Shown: piece after piece, positions 1 to 12,084 of the stretch | Layout of the letters: each line of letters begins with the position of its first letter | How positions within the stretch are numbered: position 1 is the first letter of the stretch | Assembly (NCBI GenBank): GCA_023105745.1 | Contig: JALGQZ010000009.1 | Coordinates: 11,766,564 to 11,830,563, forward strand | DNA: 64,000 nt | Reading direction: 5' to 3' | DNA from: Austropuccinia psidii | Lineage: Eukaryota > Basidiomycota > Pucciniomycetes > Pucciniales > Sphaerophragmiaceae | Made by a program: the position numbers and the translations under genes | The notes under the pieces: model-generated | The model's database searches: none | The model's input: only the letters and a program-made list of their open reading frames with translations | What the model was told of the DNA's origin: nothing

Positions 1-258
1 TAAAGTTTTTCTCTAAAATTAGTTTTGTTCAAGAATTATATCTATAGTTATCCTTGTAAAATATAATTATATATTAAAATAATTTTATTACTTTAATAAA
101 AAGAAGTTTTTATCATTAAATTCTTCTTTTAATTGATTCTTGTAGAAAATTACTGCTTACTGTTATAATCACTAGTAGTGTATAACAAGTAAAAGAAATA
201 ATTCCTTAATTATTTAATTGAGGTTATAATAATTTTTATTATTATATTTCATAAGAAC

Positions 259-2039
259 TGTGAGCCTTAGAGGTATTTTTATATACCCAAAAGACCACAA
301 AATACAAAATTAACATATAAATATAAATAAAATAAATTGATTTATATTATTAAGATAAAAATAAAAATATAAATATAAAATTAAAAAGTCAATTAATTTA
401 AAAATAAAATTACATTAAATTTTGAAATTGTAAAATTACATTTATACTTGAAAAAATTAAAGTAAAAATGAATTTTTAATAAAATTGTAAAAAATTAAAT
501 AAAAATTGTTATAAATTTTTATCCAATAAATAAACATATAAAAATTATTTCACCATTTGATTCCTCATAAAAAATTAGGTGGGGTCACCTCTGAGTGAAA
601 TTTTTGTAACTCAACTCTAAATAAGCTTAAATTAAGTTTTTAGTATTTGCAATACAAAAGTTGAAAATCCTCAAAACTCTAATTTAATTCACACCACATG
701 TGGTGTTAACCATCAATTTTTGTGTTAAAATTGAGGTGTTGTGTTTAGTTTAGAAGTTATGAGGAATTGAAGTATTTTCAATTGAATTCAATTGAAATAT
801 CAAAATGTGCGCGTGTATTACATAAGTGAACTTTGATTTACATATGAGGTGTCAATTATTACTGTATTGTACTGTACAATTCAATTGAATTACATATGTA
901 AATTATAAGTATAATACATGATGAGGAATTAAAGGTAAAAATAAATTGGGGGGGGAAAGGAACTCTAGCTCTAACGGGGAGCCAGACCCCCAAAATCCTT
1001 GCTGACAGGCGTGGGATGTCAAAATTCACACAAAAGTTCATCAATTTTGGCCTGGAATTGAGTTACAGGGTCTGTGAACTCAATTGATGATGAGGTTTTG
1101 ATACCAACTGGGGTAGTTTTAGCTGTTGCCAAGAGGGTAAAACTACCCTTAAGATAAAACAAACTTAGCAAAAACAGTTTTAACTAGTTTCTACGCCTCT
1201 TACACACATCCTGACGTGTTTTGAAGGCTCTAGACCAGGTATTGCTATAGTAATGGCTGATTTAAGGGTCTAAAATGGCTAAAAATGGCTTAAACCAGCC
1301 CTTTTTTGGTCCAAACCAGGGTTCAATGATGCCATAATTGGATTTTCTGTTGTCAGACTGTTTTTCACGACTGACAAGAGTAAATTTTACTTTTGGAGTA
1401 AGAAGATTGGCAGCTATAAAAGAATGTCTTCTTTGCCCCACTTTCCTCTTCATGTCAGAATCTTTTCCTTTTATTAATTAGTTTAAACACTGTTAAACCA
1501 ATCAATAAAAGATTACAACCACCTTTTTTAAATCATTTTGAACCTTTTAACCACGTGAAAAATCATTATAATCATTTTTTGTAACTCTTATAATCATTTT
1601 TACCCCTGAACCACCCCAAAAGTGAATTAAAGCATCTTTCATCACTGTAAACTTTGTCACTTTGTTTCCAAATTCACTCTGGTAACTTTTGGGCCTGTTT
1701 TCTCTTTAACATTATTTTTAAAGACTTTGTTCTTTAATTAATTGCTTGCAGTTCTTTGCTCAATTAATTCCAATTGAAATTGCTCTTGAAGAAATTTCTT
1801 TTGTAGCCTTAAAATATCTCTTGTAGAGTATTTTTTGGATAAATTTTTATTGTTGGTAAAACAATAAATTTTTATAATATTATTGTTTTATACTAATAAA
1901 GTTATAAACAATAAAATTGGCATGTTTTCTCTTAGAAATAATATTTCTTACTATTTTTAATTGATTTTTACCTTATAAAAATTTTGAGGACAGGAAAAGT
2001 ACTTGATTTTTAATCAAAGTTTCATATCCACACCTTACA
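259..2039 (+). mobile_element. Solo LTR of a Ty3-type retrotransposon, with target duplication
   Basis: This LTR begins TGTGAGCCTTAGAGG and ends CATATCCACACCTTACA. It is bounded by an identical 5-bp duplication, AGAAC, at 254-258 and 2040-2044. The same family recurs at 10386, 28107, 30930, 38000 and 39766; the copies at 28107 and 38000 bound a full element and show that this is the LTR orientation. A perfect duplication around a single LTR is the mark of recombination between the two LTRs of a former full element. It retains several CpGs (for example near 808, 977, 1010 and 1194), so it is probably one of the younger copies. It landed just left of a broken pol fragment. Confidence 0.88.
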
Positions 2040-2084
2040 AGAACAGTCATAGTACTGTTGATTAATAGTAATATTATCAACAGC

Positions 2085-4270
2085 TTCATAGACACATCTT
2101 ACATATAAACTCTGTGATCATCAGAAATTCTATGAAATTATTTAAGAGCTAAAGCATATGAGGAACTAGAACTAGCCCTCACAAATTCCCCCTTAATCTT
2201 TATTCCAGATTGTAAATTACCTTGCAAACTTTGTATTTATTCTTGTGGAGAAGAATTAGGTGCTGCACTACACCAAATACAAATTATCAATGACAAAGCT
2301 GTTGAAGGACCAATTTGCTTCATTTAAAGACAGATTAAGCCAGCAGAAGCAAGCTATGGAGAAACAAAAATGGAATGCCTATGCTTATTATGGGATTTAG
2401 AAAAGCTACACAATTACTTAGAGGAAACAGTCTCTGGTGTCATTACAGACTGTAATGCTGTAAAATCATCATTGAGCATGAAGACACCAAATAGAAATAT
2501 GATTAGATGGCCAATTTCTCTCCAAAATAATAGAGAAAATATGACCATTGTCCATAAACATAGAAATACTCACAAAAATGTGGGTGGTCTTAGTAGATGG
2601 TCTTTAGAAAGCTCGCCTGAAAACCCAGCATGGGTACCACAGGAAGAAGATCATATAGAAGAAATATGTGTAACAGAAAATGAAACAAAATTATTCAACC
2701 AAGTTAAAGAAAGCTATAAGATGGAAAAAAACTGCCATATTCTATTCCAACTCCTTCTGAAAGACTGTAAAGACCCATTATTATTTTTGAAACTAGATAA
2801 AGTATAGAATAATGCTCATGATGGAGGAAGATTCCACCTCCTTTATGGAATTACTTATCATTGAGCCAAACATACATGTTTTATGACCCTAACAGATAGA
2901 GTTTTAATCAACAATATACTACATAAATTACATGATGGTGCTTTTTCTGGATATAAGTAAGAATATAGAACACTGGAAAAAGTAAAAACCTGCTTTTGGT
3001 GGCCAAATTGGATAAAGGATGTTTTAGATTATTGCCAATCTTGTTACAGATTTCAAAAAGAAAACCGAGCCACAGGAAATGAATTTTGGATTATAATACA
3101 AATCCATAGACCAAAATCACCATGGGAAATAGCTCATATGAATTGAGTAACAGCTTTACACCCAGGAGAAGATAGGAGCTTTAATAAATACCTAGTGTTA
3201 GTTGATAGGAACAGAAAAACCCCAATGCTCTTACCATGTCATAAATATGACACAGCTATAGATACATCCATAATTATATGGATTGGAGCTATTAGTTATA
3301 CCAGTTTGTTTCAGAATATAATAAGTGATAGAGATCCCAAATTCATTTCAGCATTATGCACAAATCTCCATAACTTTTTTGGAACAAAACTATAATTCTA
3401 AACATGTTATCCCCCCAGAATGATGGAGTAGCAGAGAGAATGATACAAAATCTAGAGGAAATGATCATAATATTCTGTTCTTATGGCCTAGAGCTTGAAG
3501 ACTCTGATGGTTTTACCTATAATCCATGTACTTTAATACCAGCTCTTCAATTGGCATACAAGACAACAATTCATTTATCAACTGGTAAAACACCAGCAAT
3601 TTTGGAAAAAGGTTGGAACCACAGACCACCTTATTACACCTTCAAAAAGGACTTGGTTGATATGAATTTGACTTCAAGAAGCTGCAAGATAATTCTTGAT
3701 AAAGAAAGACATAATGAAGATAGATTTATGCAAAAGGAACATGGGACAACAGTCACAAGCTACCATATCTTCAAATAGGATACTTAGTCTTAGTTTAAAA
3801 TTTTAACTTTAATAACATTAAAGGACAAAAGAAATAAAAAGATTCCTTTGCATGACCCTTTATGATAACAGCCCTGCATGGCCCTAATGCTGTACAACTG
3901 GAGTTAACAGGTGAATTAATGAAAAAACTCCCACCTTTTACTGTAAGTCTAATAGAACATTACAGTTCAAGTGATAAGGAATTATTTACCTCTAGAAAGA
4001 AACAAAACTTCAAAATCCCCCTCTAGAAGACAGAGAATAAAATAAACTTGTGAAAGTCTTTCAATAAAGGGGGACAAGAAACAAGAAATTAAGGGAATAA
4101 CTGGTGAGCTACAGAAAAAAAACTAAATAAGGTAAATGGTTACTTGAGAAGGATATGAATAATCATGAAAAATTACCAAGAATTTTCAGACATGAAAGAA
4201 TAACTAAACAATAAGAAAATCAAGAATTCTTTAGCTTCAAGGCTAATAAAGCCTATGGAAAAGGTAAGAC
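2085..4270 (+). pseudogene. Broken Ty3-type pol fragment: end of RT, RNase H, integrase, chromodomain-like tail
   Basis: Read in several frames, this stretch gives the end of reverse transcriptase and RNase H ([13 protein letters not shown] near 2250; DCNAVKSSL near 2450; a GGLSRW motif near 2590). It continues through a zinc-binding and core integrase (SDRDPKF near 3330; LSPQNDGVAERMIQNLEEM near 3405) into a tail resembling the chromodomain end of chromoviral integrases (EHYSSSDKELF near 3955). Frameshifts and stops separate the parts, and gag, protease and most of RT are missing on the left. A pyrimidine-to-purine stretch at 4315-4330 just before the next LTR looks like a mutated polypurine tract, so LTR 4331-6073 is probably this element's own 3' LTR. 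Not functional. Confidence 0.85.
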
Positions 4271-4330
4271 AGTAGATGATACCCTAATTAGCTATATTAG
4301 ATTGTGGTACAATCTTTTTTTGAAAGGTAA

Positions 4331-6073
4331 TTTGAGCCTTTGAGATATTACCACATATAAAAAATCTCACAAAAAAGCTTTACAAAACTTATTTTAATAA
4401 TGAGAATTGAAATTATAATTTTAAAATAAGTCAAAATGCCATAAAAAGGCGTAAATTCTTGATTATCTCGAAATCCAATAGATAATAATTTGAAATTGAT
4501 TACCCCATTGGATTCCCCATAAGAAACTGCATATATTAAATGTGTATGTCATATCTGTAAAACCAATACATAGTGAGATAACCTGGATATATATACTTTT
4601 ATGATCAGTGCATATATTAATTGTTTTCAGATCATATCTTTTTAATTACACATGATGAATATTTGATTCAAGAATAAAGATACCACAAAATAACTGTGAG
4701 AATAAAGATATAAAGGTTTTGTGTAAAGCTATAAACAAGGTTAAATCTCATCAGAGGTTAGAGGCCCAAATGTCAATAGCTGATGACCACTCAAGCTTAA
4801 AAGTAGTTCAAACTTGAATAAAGTAGATATTCATATTCTACTAGCTTATAAGTGAATAATGAAGTAATTTTTATTTTGATTATCAAGGTAAAACCCCTTC
4901 AAATCATGGTTTTAATTCCAAAATAGTAAATTTGAATGGAAAATCAGAGTTAAAATTAAAATCATAAAACATAGAGTTTTAATGAATTTATAAAATCCTC
5001 TTTGAAGCTTGGTAAGGACATTCCAAGATATTGGAATTCACTCTCCAAATTTGTGTAGCATTAAATTAAGTTTAACAACTAAATAAAAGATAAAACTGGT
5101 GTATCTTAGTATTTTAAGGCTAAAATTACTATAATCCATGAAAATAAATCATTTGAAAAGATTATGATGTCATCAAATTGGAGGTATAGTGATAACTCTA
5201 AAAAATGGCCTAATAATGAGATAAAAAAGGTTTAATAATGATGTAATCATCACCAAAGCTCAAAATATTGATGAATTCCAGTGTATAGCATCAATAAATG
5301 TCTACTGGAATGTATCTTGCCACTAGAAAGAAGTATTTTTACCAAAAAGGACCTCTTATTATTCTGTTTCCCCCTCAGATGCAAAAAATTCAATAAAATC
5401 ATTAAATAAAAAGGTAAAATTCTTTCCTCTTTATTATAAAGCTCTTATATTATTAAGAGATAAATCTGTATCTTATAGTTATCACTATTTTATATTTGAT
5501 TGGATGAATAGTTTATTGTCATTTGTCAATTTCTTTCAAAATCTCTAAATCCACATATAAATAGTAGGATTTGTAATTATCTATTTCTTATTTTAAATAC
5601 AATTTACATAAGTTATATTTAGATTTTTAGGCATAAAGATATTTCAATTATTTATATTAAGCTATAAAAGTAAGTTATTTTCTCTTATTACAATATTTTT
5701 TCTCTATTATTATTCTTAATAATTCTAATATTAATTTGAATAGTATTTATATTAATTATCAGCTTTAATATCTACAATATTATGGTTATAAATTGGTTTT
5801 TATTATTCAATGAAAATTTTGCACAAATTTATTGATTGTTGGTAACATTAATAAATTTCAATAAATATCTTAATTCATTATACATCAATATACCTATTTT
5901 ATTATATTATTTTATCATCCTTTAGTAATATAATAATTTTAAGCCATAATTATAATACTTCTTTATTTTTGTAATTATTTTTAATCTCATTATTCATTAG
6001 AATTAGGATATTCAAAGTACAATAAGTAAAAAATTAATAATTTATACTTTTTGTTTCATATTCAAGCCTTAAA
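4331..6073 (+). mobile_element. LTR A of a second Ty3 LTR subfamily (3' LTR of the pol fragment)
   Basis: This copy starts TTTGAGCCTTTGAGATATT, a mutated form of the TGTGAGCC start, and ends near GCCTTAAA. It aligns along its whole length with 6075-7837. Shared blocks include the CTGGATATAT segment (4592 and 6332) and the CCCCCTCAGATG / CTCCCTCAGATG segments (5380 and 7163). Across 4331-7837 only about four CpG dinucleotides are visible, which marks a heavily decayed copy. Confidence 0.7.
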
Positions 6074-6074
6074 A

Positions 6075-7837
6075 TTTGAACCTCTTATCTATGTCCAAAT
6101 ACTCAAAATGTTTCACAGCAAGATTATAAATCTTATTTCAATAACATTAATTAAAGCTTAACTACTAAGACGCCATGAAAATGGGTAGAAATCACTTAAA
6201 AAGATTTAAATTATGAATTATCTCAGAAATAAATGAATAAACATGTTAAAAAACCAACCATGGATTACCAATCCAAAATTACATATATTACTCTTTGGAT
6301 GTCCTATCTTTAAACCCAATACTTACTGAGATATCTGGATATATGCAACTTTATAATAAGTGAATATATTAATGGTTTTTAGCTCATATCCTTTGAAATA
6401 AACATAATAAAGAAGCTACAAAATAGCTTTAGGAGCACATCGGGAAGCTCTATTTGAAAGTTTATAAATAGAGTAATTCATAATAAAGAGAAATTGACTC
6501 ACAATGGTAATGATTGTTAATAGCTCAAATACAAAAGTGGTCCAAGCTTAAGCCAAATTAGCTATACAGATTCTACTAGTTCATATGTCAATGATGACAT
6601 TTTTTTATGATACTAAAGGTATAGCCCTTTGAAATTATGAATCAAGGTTCAAAATAATATATTTTTACAGAAAACAATGACTCACCAAGAAATTCCTCAA
6701 AAATAGAGCTTTGATTATAGAAGGGAATACTCTTGGCATGCTAATGAAGACATGCCAATGTATTAAAGTTCACTCTCTGAATTTCAGATTTATGAAAAAC
6801 TTGAAGTTTATTGAAGATTAAAGCTATATTATGAAATGAATCATTTTTGATCTTTAACTCTAATCTTAAATCAAGATTAACAGCTAATCAAGATACAAAA
6901 CTGGTTTATTTTGGTATTATATGATTAAAATTACCTTGATACACAAAACTGAACCATTTTTCCAAGCTTATGAGGTCACCAAATTAAGAGCTATAATGAT
7001 AACTGAAAATTATGGTGTAATAATGATGTAATAATCACTAAGACTTCAAAAAATGATCAATTTAAGTAGATAGCATCAGTTCATAAGCTCTATGAAGTAT
7101 CTGGTCACTATTATGAATTATTTTTAATATATAAAGACCTCTTCCCCCTCTATTTCTCCCTCAGATGTATCAAAAATTCAATAAAATATTAAATATTAAA
7201 GTAAAACACTTTGTTTTTTAAAATGTAAATATTGAATTGTAATATTACTATTTCATTAAAAATTGTTGAATTTTCTTAAAAGCTCTAAATACACATAAAG
7301 TAGTAAAAACTGTATTTTTTACTATTAATTATTTCAACTAAATTCCAAAAAAGGTTGTAATTCCTTCTATAGGCATGAAATAATTCAAAATTATCCTATT
7401 GAGGGTCAAAAGTAGATTATTTCTATCTTATTATAATTAGTACTCTCTTAATTTCTCCAAACTTATCATTTGTAAATATAAATAGTATTTATATTTATTT
7501 AGAGCTTTAATTCTAGTAATATTCTATCTCTAAATTTCTATTTTCTATAAGATAACAATTTTTCACACTATTATTATTTGTTGTTAAAGATAATAATTAG
7601 CCTTTATGAATTCAATATTAAATTGCTAATACATTTATTGCAAGATATTCTTTTGATAATATCATTTATATTACCTATTATTTATAAATAATATAATGTA
7701 TTTTACCCCACATTTACAATGACATTTTATTATTATAATTGTTTTATTTGTATTACTCATTATTAATTAGGAAATTAAGAGCACAATAAGTAAAATATTA
7801 TTACTTTTTACTCATTGTTTTGTAGTCAAACCTTACA
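6075..7837 (+). mobile_element. LTR B, head-to-tail copy of LTR A
   Basis: This is a direct repeat of 4331-6073 that follows it with at most one base between them. It starts TTTGAACCTCTTATCTATG and ends GTCAAACCTTACA. No internal retrotransposon sequence lies between the two LTRs. No matching target duplication is visible outside the pair (GGTAA on the left, TCCAT on the right). Confidence 0.68.
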
Positions 7838-7859
7838 TCCATAGATATTCACATAATTA

Positions 7860-10204
7860 TTCCCAATCCTGAAATTCTGGGAGGTACAATTAGCAATCGC
7901 AACAACTTCCACTTTCAGTCTAATAGCTCCTGAATGATGATTCAATATTTTTTCCTTCAAAAATACCTAAAATATTCATATTTTGACTAGATATACTAAC
8001 TTTTATACCTTCAATTGTAATTAGTTTGTCCTCCCAACAGGTTTATAGAGCTTCAAGAAATCCTTTTACAACAAAATAAATGAAAAAAACCAGATTCAAT
8101 ATTTATATTGGCTTCCTTGTTGTTTCTCACAATAATGGTGATAGAAGATGATCTATCAGATTTGACTCTCTGAATCATTTCCTCTTGCATATATATGAGA
8201 TTGATACATACATCACTATATTTTGGTTAGTGAGTATGTACCTCTGTGATCTCAAAGAAAAGGGTGATATTTTCTATACTAAACTCTTCTGGAAATTCTT
8301 CTATCACAGAAGCTTCATAATCACTTTCTTCAACAGTATCCTCACTTTTTTTCTCATGTTCTATCTGATTGATTCTTGTTTTCTTAGTACAGGTATTACC
8401 CAAAAGAGAGGTAATTAAACATTTATGAAGTTTGAAAGTACTTCTTCCTTGTGGTTTTTTTTCTCTTTCTCTTGAAAATGGTTTATAACTATTCTTAATT
8501 TATATTGCTGGTTTATACCAATTTCTACCAGTTTCTGGTCTGGTAGTGATGTCCTCCATTTTACTTAAATAATCTTCTGTAGGGAAAGGATCAGTACATC
8601 TACTTATAGCATTCTCTAGGTCACCATCACATTTTCTTAACATCTTTTCATGTACAATTATGTATGAAATATAAGGATGAGGGGCAGTTAATCTGTCCTT
8701 TTGCTTAAGAAACCAGAACATGGCCCATCCTTTTCAATATTCAAAATGGCTTCCTAAGAAGAGTTTTCCATTATAAATATCCATGAATCATTAGCCCATG
8801 AAAATTTTTTTTTCCACAAAAAAAAATTATTTTACCATTGTCTTATCACATTTTATATTAATTTTTTTTTCAGATTTTGTCAATAAAAAATTAAGGCTAG
8901 AGCTTATGTATTTCTCTGCTATGTTAAAGTCTTGTTTAGGCATGTAAATGGTTTTTTAATTCCATGTGGGTTTAATCCCTTAAACACTTAATTTGGTCTA
9001 TTATTCTAGTCTTGGAATATCTTTAAATTTGAATATTGATTCAATTTCTTTATTATTACTTGAAATGATATGATGATTCAAGTAATTACCATTCAAGTTG
9101 AAACCATTTCTATTAAGAATTTGCTTAAATTTCATTGGGAATTTATCTTGATTTTTCAAGGATATATTAATGAGGCTGGATTTGATATCTTCTGTCAATT
9201 CTAGTACTTTTTTATTACTTTTATAGATTTCATCACAAAAGAGTGAATAATTATCTTTATAAGTATTTTCCTATTTTTTGAGATTGTAATCTTAATTTGT
9301 TTAACTTTTTAGTTATAAAAGATATTCAATGGTCATATTGTTTATGCAGTAAAGTTGCTTTATATTATTGCCTCTCACAGTTCTTATTCAGAGACAAAAT
9401 ATGATCTTTATTAAGACTTTGTATACCAACCATATCATTTAATTACAAGATATAATAGAGGCTACTATATTCTCTAACAGCTCTATACCTTGTGAAAATA
9501 CTGTCCCCTTATTTTCTCCTTCTTTTTTTAACTCAATCAAGGTTTTTGAAATTTTGAAGACAATTCATATAGCTGTCTTTTCCTTTTGTGAATTCTGTAG
9601 CTCTTAGGGGTGGGTTTTTTCCATTATAATTCTACCCTTCCCTTTTGATTTGTCTTTGGGGCTTTTAGAGAAAGGTTCTTTCTTTCAGAGGCTTGGGGAG
9701 CTTCCTCTGGGGGGGCTCCCTTCTTCTCATCCTTTGAAAAAATTCTCTGGTTTTGAAACAAAGATTCTATATTTTGTGCTCATCTTCTGCAAGGAATTTG
9801 TATTAAACCCTTCAAAAATTCTTGTGTATTTTCTGAGCCCAAGAATTTCCTTATCTGAAGATACGAATTCATTATTCTTATCCACAAGCTGAGCAGAAGT
9901 TTTCACTTCTGTTGCTTTGGAACCATAAACCAGCTCCTTTACTGAGACTGGTAAATCTTGACTTCTTCTTTTTGGAAGCTGTTCAGATCTTACAGAAGGA
10001 ATAGAAGTAATTCCAGCTTCTGAACTAAATAATAATATCTGATGCTCTTTCTAACCTTCAGGAAATTGTGGAAGGCCTGGCATCCTCCATTTGTGCCTCT
10101 CCTCTTGGCTTAAATTCTTGTCTTTTGGATTTCTTACTTTAGCTTTCTGGTCCAGATCCAGTTGATTTGATGGAGTACTTGCTTCAACTTCCAGTAAGAG
10201 TCAT
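7860..10204 (-). pseudogene. Broken Ty3-type gag, running into the start of protease
   Basis: On the minus strand a gag can be followed from an ATG at 10204 through several frames. The N-terminal region is low-complexity (the segment GEAQMEDARPST lies near 10090). A middle segment includes EDIKSSL and ISLKNQ (9198-9001). The conserved capsid end includes WANDSWIF (near 8795), FWFLKQKDRLT (8720) and MLRKC. A zinc knuckle has decayed to HKC...NTC (near 8420), followed by an acidic linker with TEVHTH (near 8230). Left of 8050 only scraps of protease remain. Stops and frameshifts occur throughout. No LTR in the matching orientation adjoins it, so it is an isolated fragment. It belongs to a different gag subfamily from that at 35.4-37.6 kb. 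Confidence 0.8.
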
Positions 10205-10385
10205 TTGGTGTCAATGTAACCCCAATTTGACTAAAAATAGATTAAAACAACATTCTCTTACCCCAAAGGGTTTTTTGTAATTAATCCACTTGGAATTGAG
10301 ATTATTTTGGTTTTGGAATTGAATCCAGAGTTTCCATATTCAGGAGTTCTTTCCCTTTCAGATGAAACTTGAATAAAAGTATATT

Positions 10386-12079
10386 TGTGAGCCTTATATG
10401 TGTGTGCATACGCCCAAAATACCACAAACATTGAAAATACATAATAATTTAAAGGATAACTCATAATACAATTCCAATAATTAATTGATATAAAGCTTGA
10501 ATTTTAACGAAAAATGTACATAAATATTTTTACTCAAAAAAATGAAATAGAACTAAATTTTCAACAAAAATATCAAGAATAAAATATTTTTTGTAAAAAG
10601 ATTAATGAAAATAAATATATATTTTGATTCAATAAAGAAACATATGAAGAGAATTTTGCCATTATATTCCTCATAAAAGTTTAGGTGGAGTGACCTCTGA
10701 GTGAAATTTTGGTAACTCAACTTTAAATAAGCTCAAATTAATTTTTTATTATTTTCTGTATGAAATGTGCTAATTTTCAAAAGCCTTGAATTAATTTACA
10801 CCAAATTTGGTTTGAACTATCATTTTTTGTTAAAATTGAATTGTGGTGTGTAGCTTGAACATTCCAGGGAATGGAAGTATTTCCAATTTAAATGTCAAAA
10901 TGTGCACTTGTATTACATAAGTTAAACTAAATTTACATATGAGGAGTTGATAACTATAGTTGTGTAATGTAATTTTTCAGTTAAATTAAATGTGTTAAAT
11001 TCAAATTATAATACATTATGAGGAATTCAATAAAAAAGAACTTGTAAAAATTCATCTTTTGAGGAAAAGTAATATTTACTCTAAGGGTGCCAGAATCCCC
11101 CAAGTTCCTTTCTGACAGCAATTTGATGTAAAACTTCACAAAAAGGTTTGTTACTTTTTTCCTGAAATTGACTCACAAGTTCTGTTACTAAATTGATAAT
11201 GAGGTTTTGGTTCCAACCGGGGCCATTTTAGCTGTTTCCAAGAGGGCTAGTTAAAGAAAGCTCTAACTGTTTTTCAGGTCTTTTACACACAGCCTTATGG
11301 CATGGTTTTGAGGCTTACAACCAGCTATTACTACAGTACTGGCTGGTCTAAAAGATCAAAATAGCTACAACCATCCCTTTTGGGTATAAAAAAGTTTCAA
11401 TAGCTCTGATATTGGCTTTTCTGTTTTCAGTATGTTTCTCACAACTTATGGAAGCAAATTTTACTGTTTTAGAAGGATAATTGGGGGGTATAAAAGAGCT
11501 TCTTCTTTCTCCCCTTTTGTTTCCCTTTCATAAGTAGTTCAAGCATTGCTAAACCAATCAATAAATGATTCAAGACACCTCTTTAAAGTCATATTAATCC
11601 TTTTAGACATGTGAAATATAATTATAATAAGTGTTTGTAAATCTTTATAATGTTTTTACCGTTGAGCCACCCCAAATTTAATTCAATAATCTTTAAGAAC
11701 TATAAAGGTTGCCACTTTGTTTCCAAATTTACTCTGAGAAAGTTTGGGAATTTTTTCTCTTCAATATTCATTTTGGAATCTCTGTTTTTATATCAATTTC
11801 CCACAGGTTTTTGATGAATTAATTTAAATTGATATGACTCTTGGAGAAATTTATTTTGTAGCCATAAATATCTCTTGTATAGTATTTTTGGATACTTCTT
11901 ATTGTTGGTAAAACAAGAAATCTCCATAAAATTATTTCTTTCTGAAAAGAAATTTGAAAAAAATAATTTTGGCATGTTTTCTCTTAAAATTACTATTTTA
12001 CTTAATTCTACCTCATACACATTTTGAGTGTGGGAGGTATGCTTTATTTTTAAGCAAAGTTTCATATCCACACCTTAAA
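10386..12079 (+). mobile_element. Solo LTR of the Ty3-type family, with target duplication
   Basis: It starts TGTGAGCCTTATATGTG and ends CATATCCACACCTTAAA, flanked by the 5-bp duplication ATATT at 10381-10385 and 12080-12084. Its orientation is opposite to the gag fragment on its left, so it is an independent insertion. The final CA has become AA, so the end is slightly eroded. Confidence 0.85.
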
Positions 12080-12084
12080 ATATT

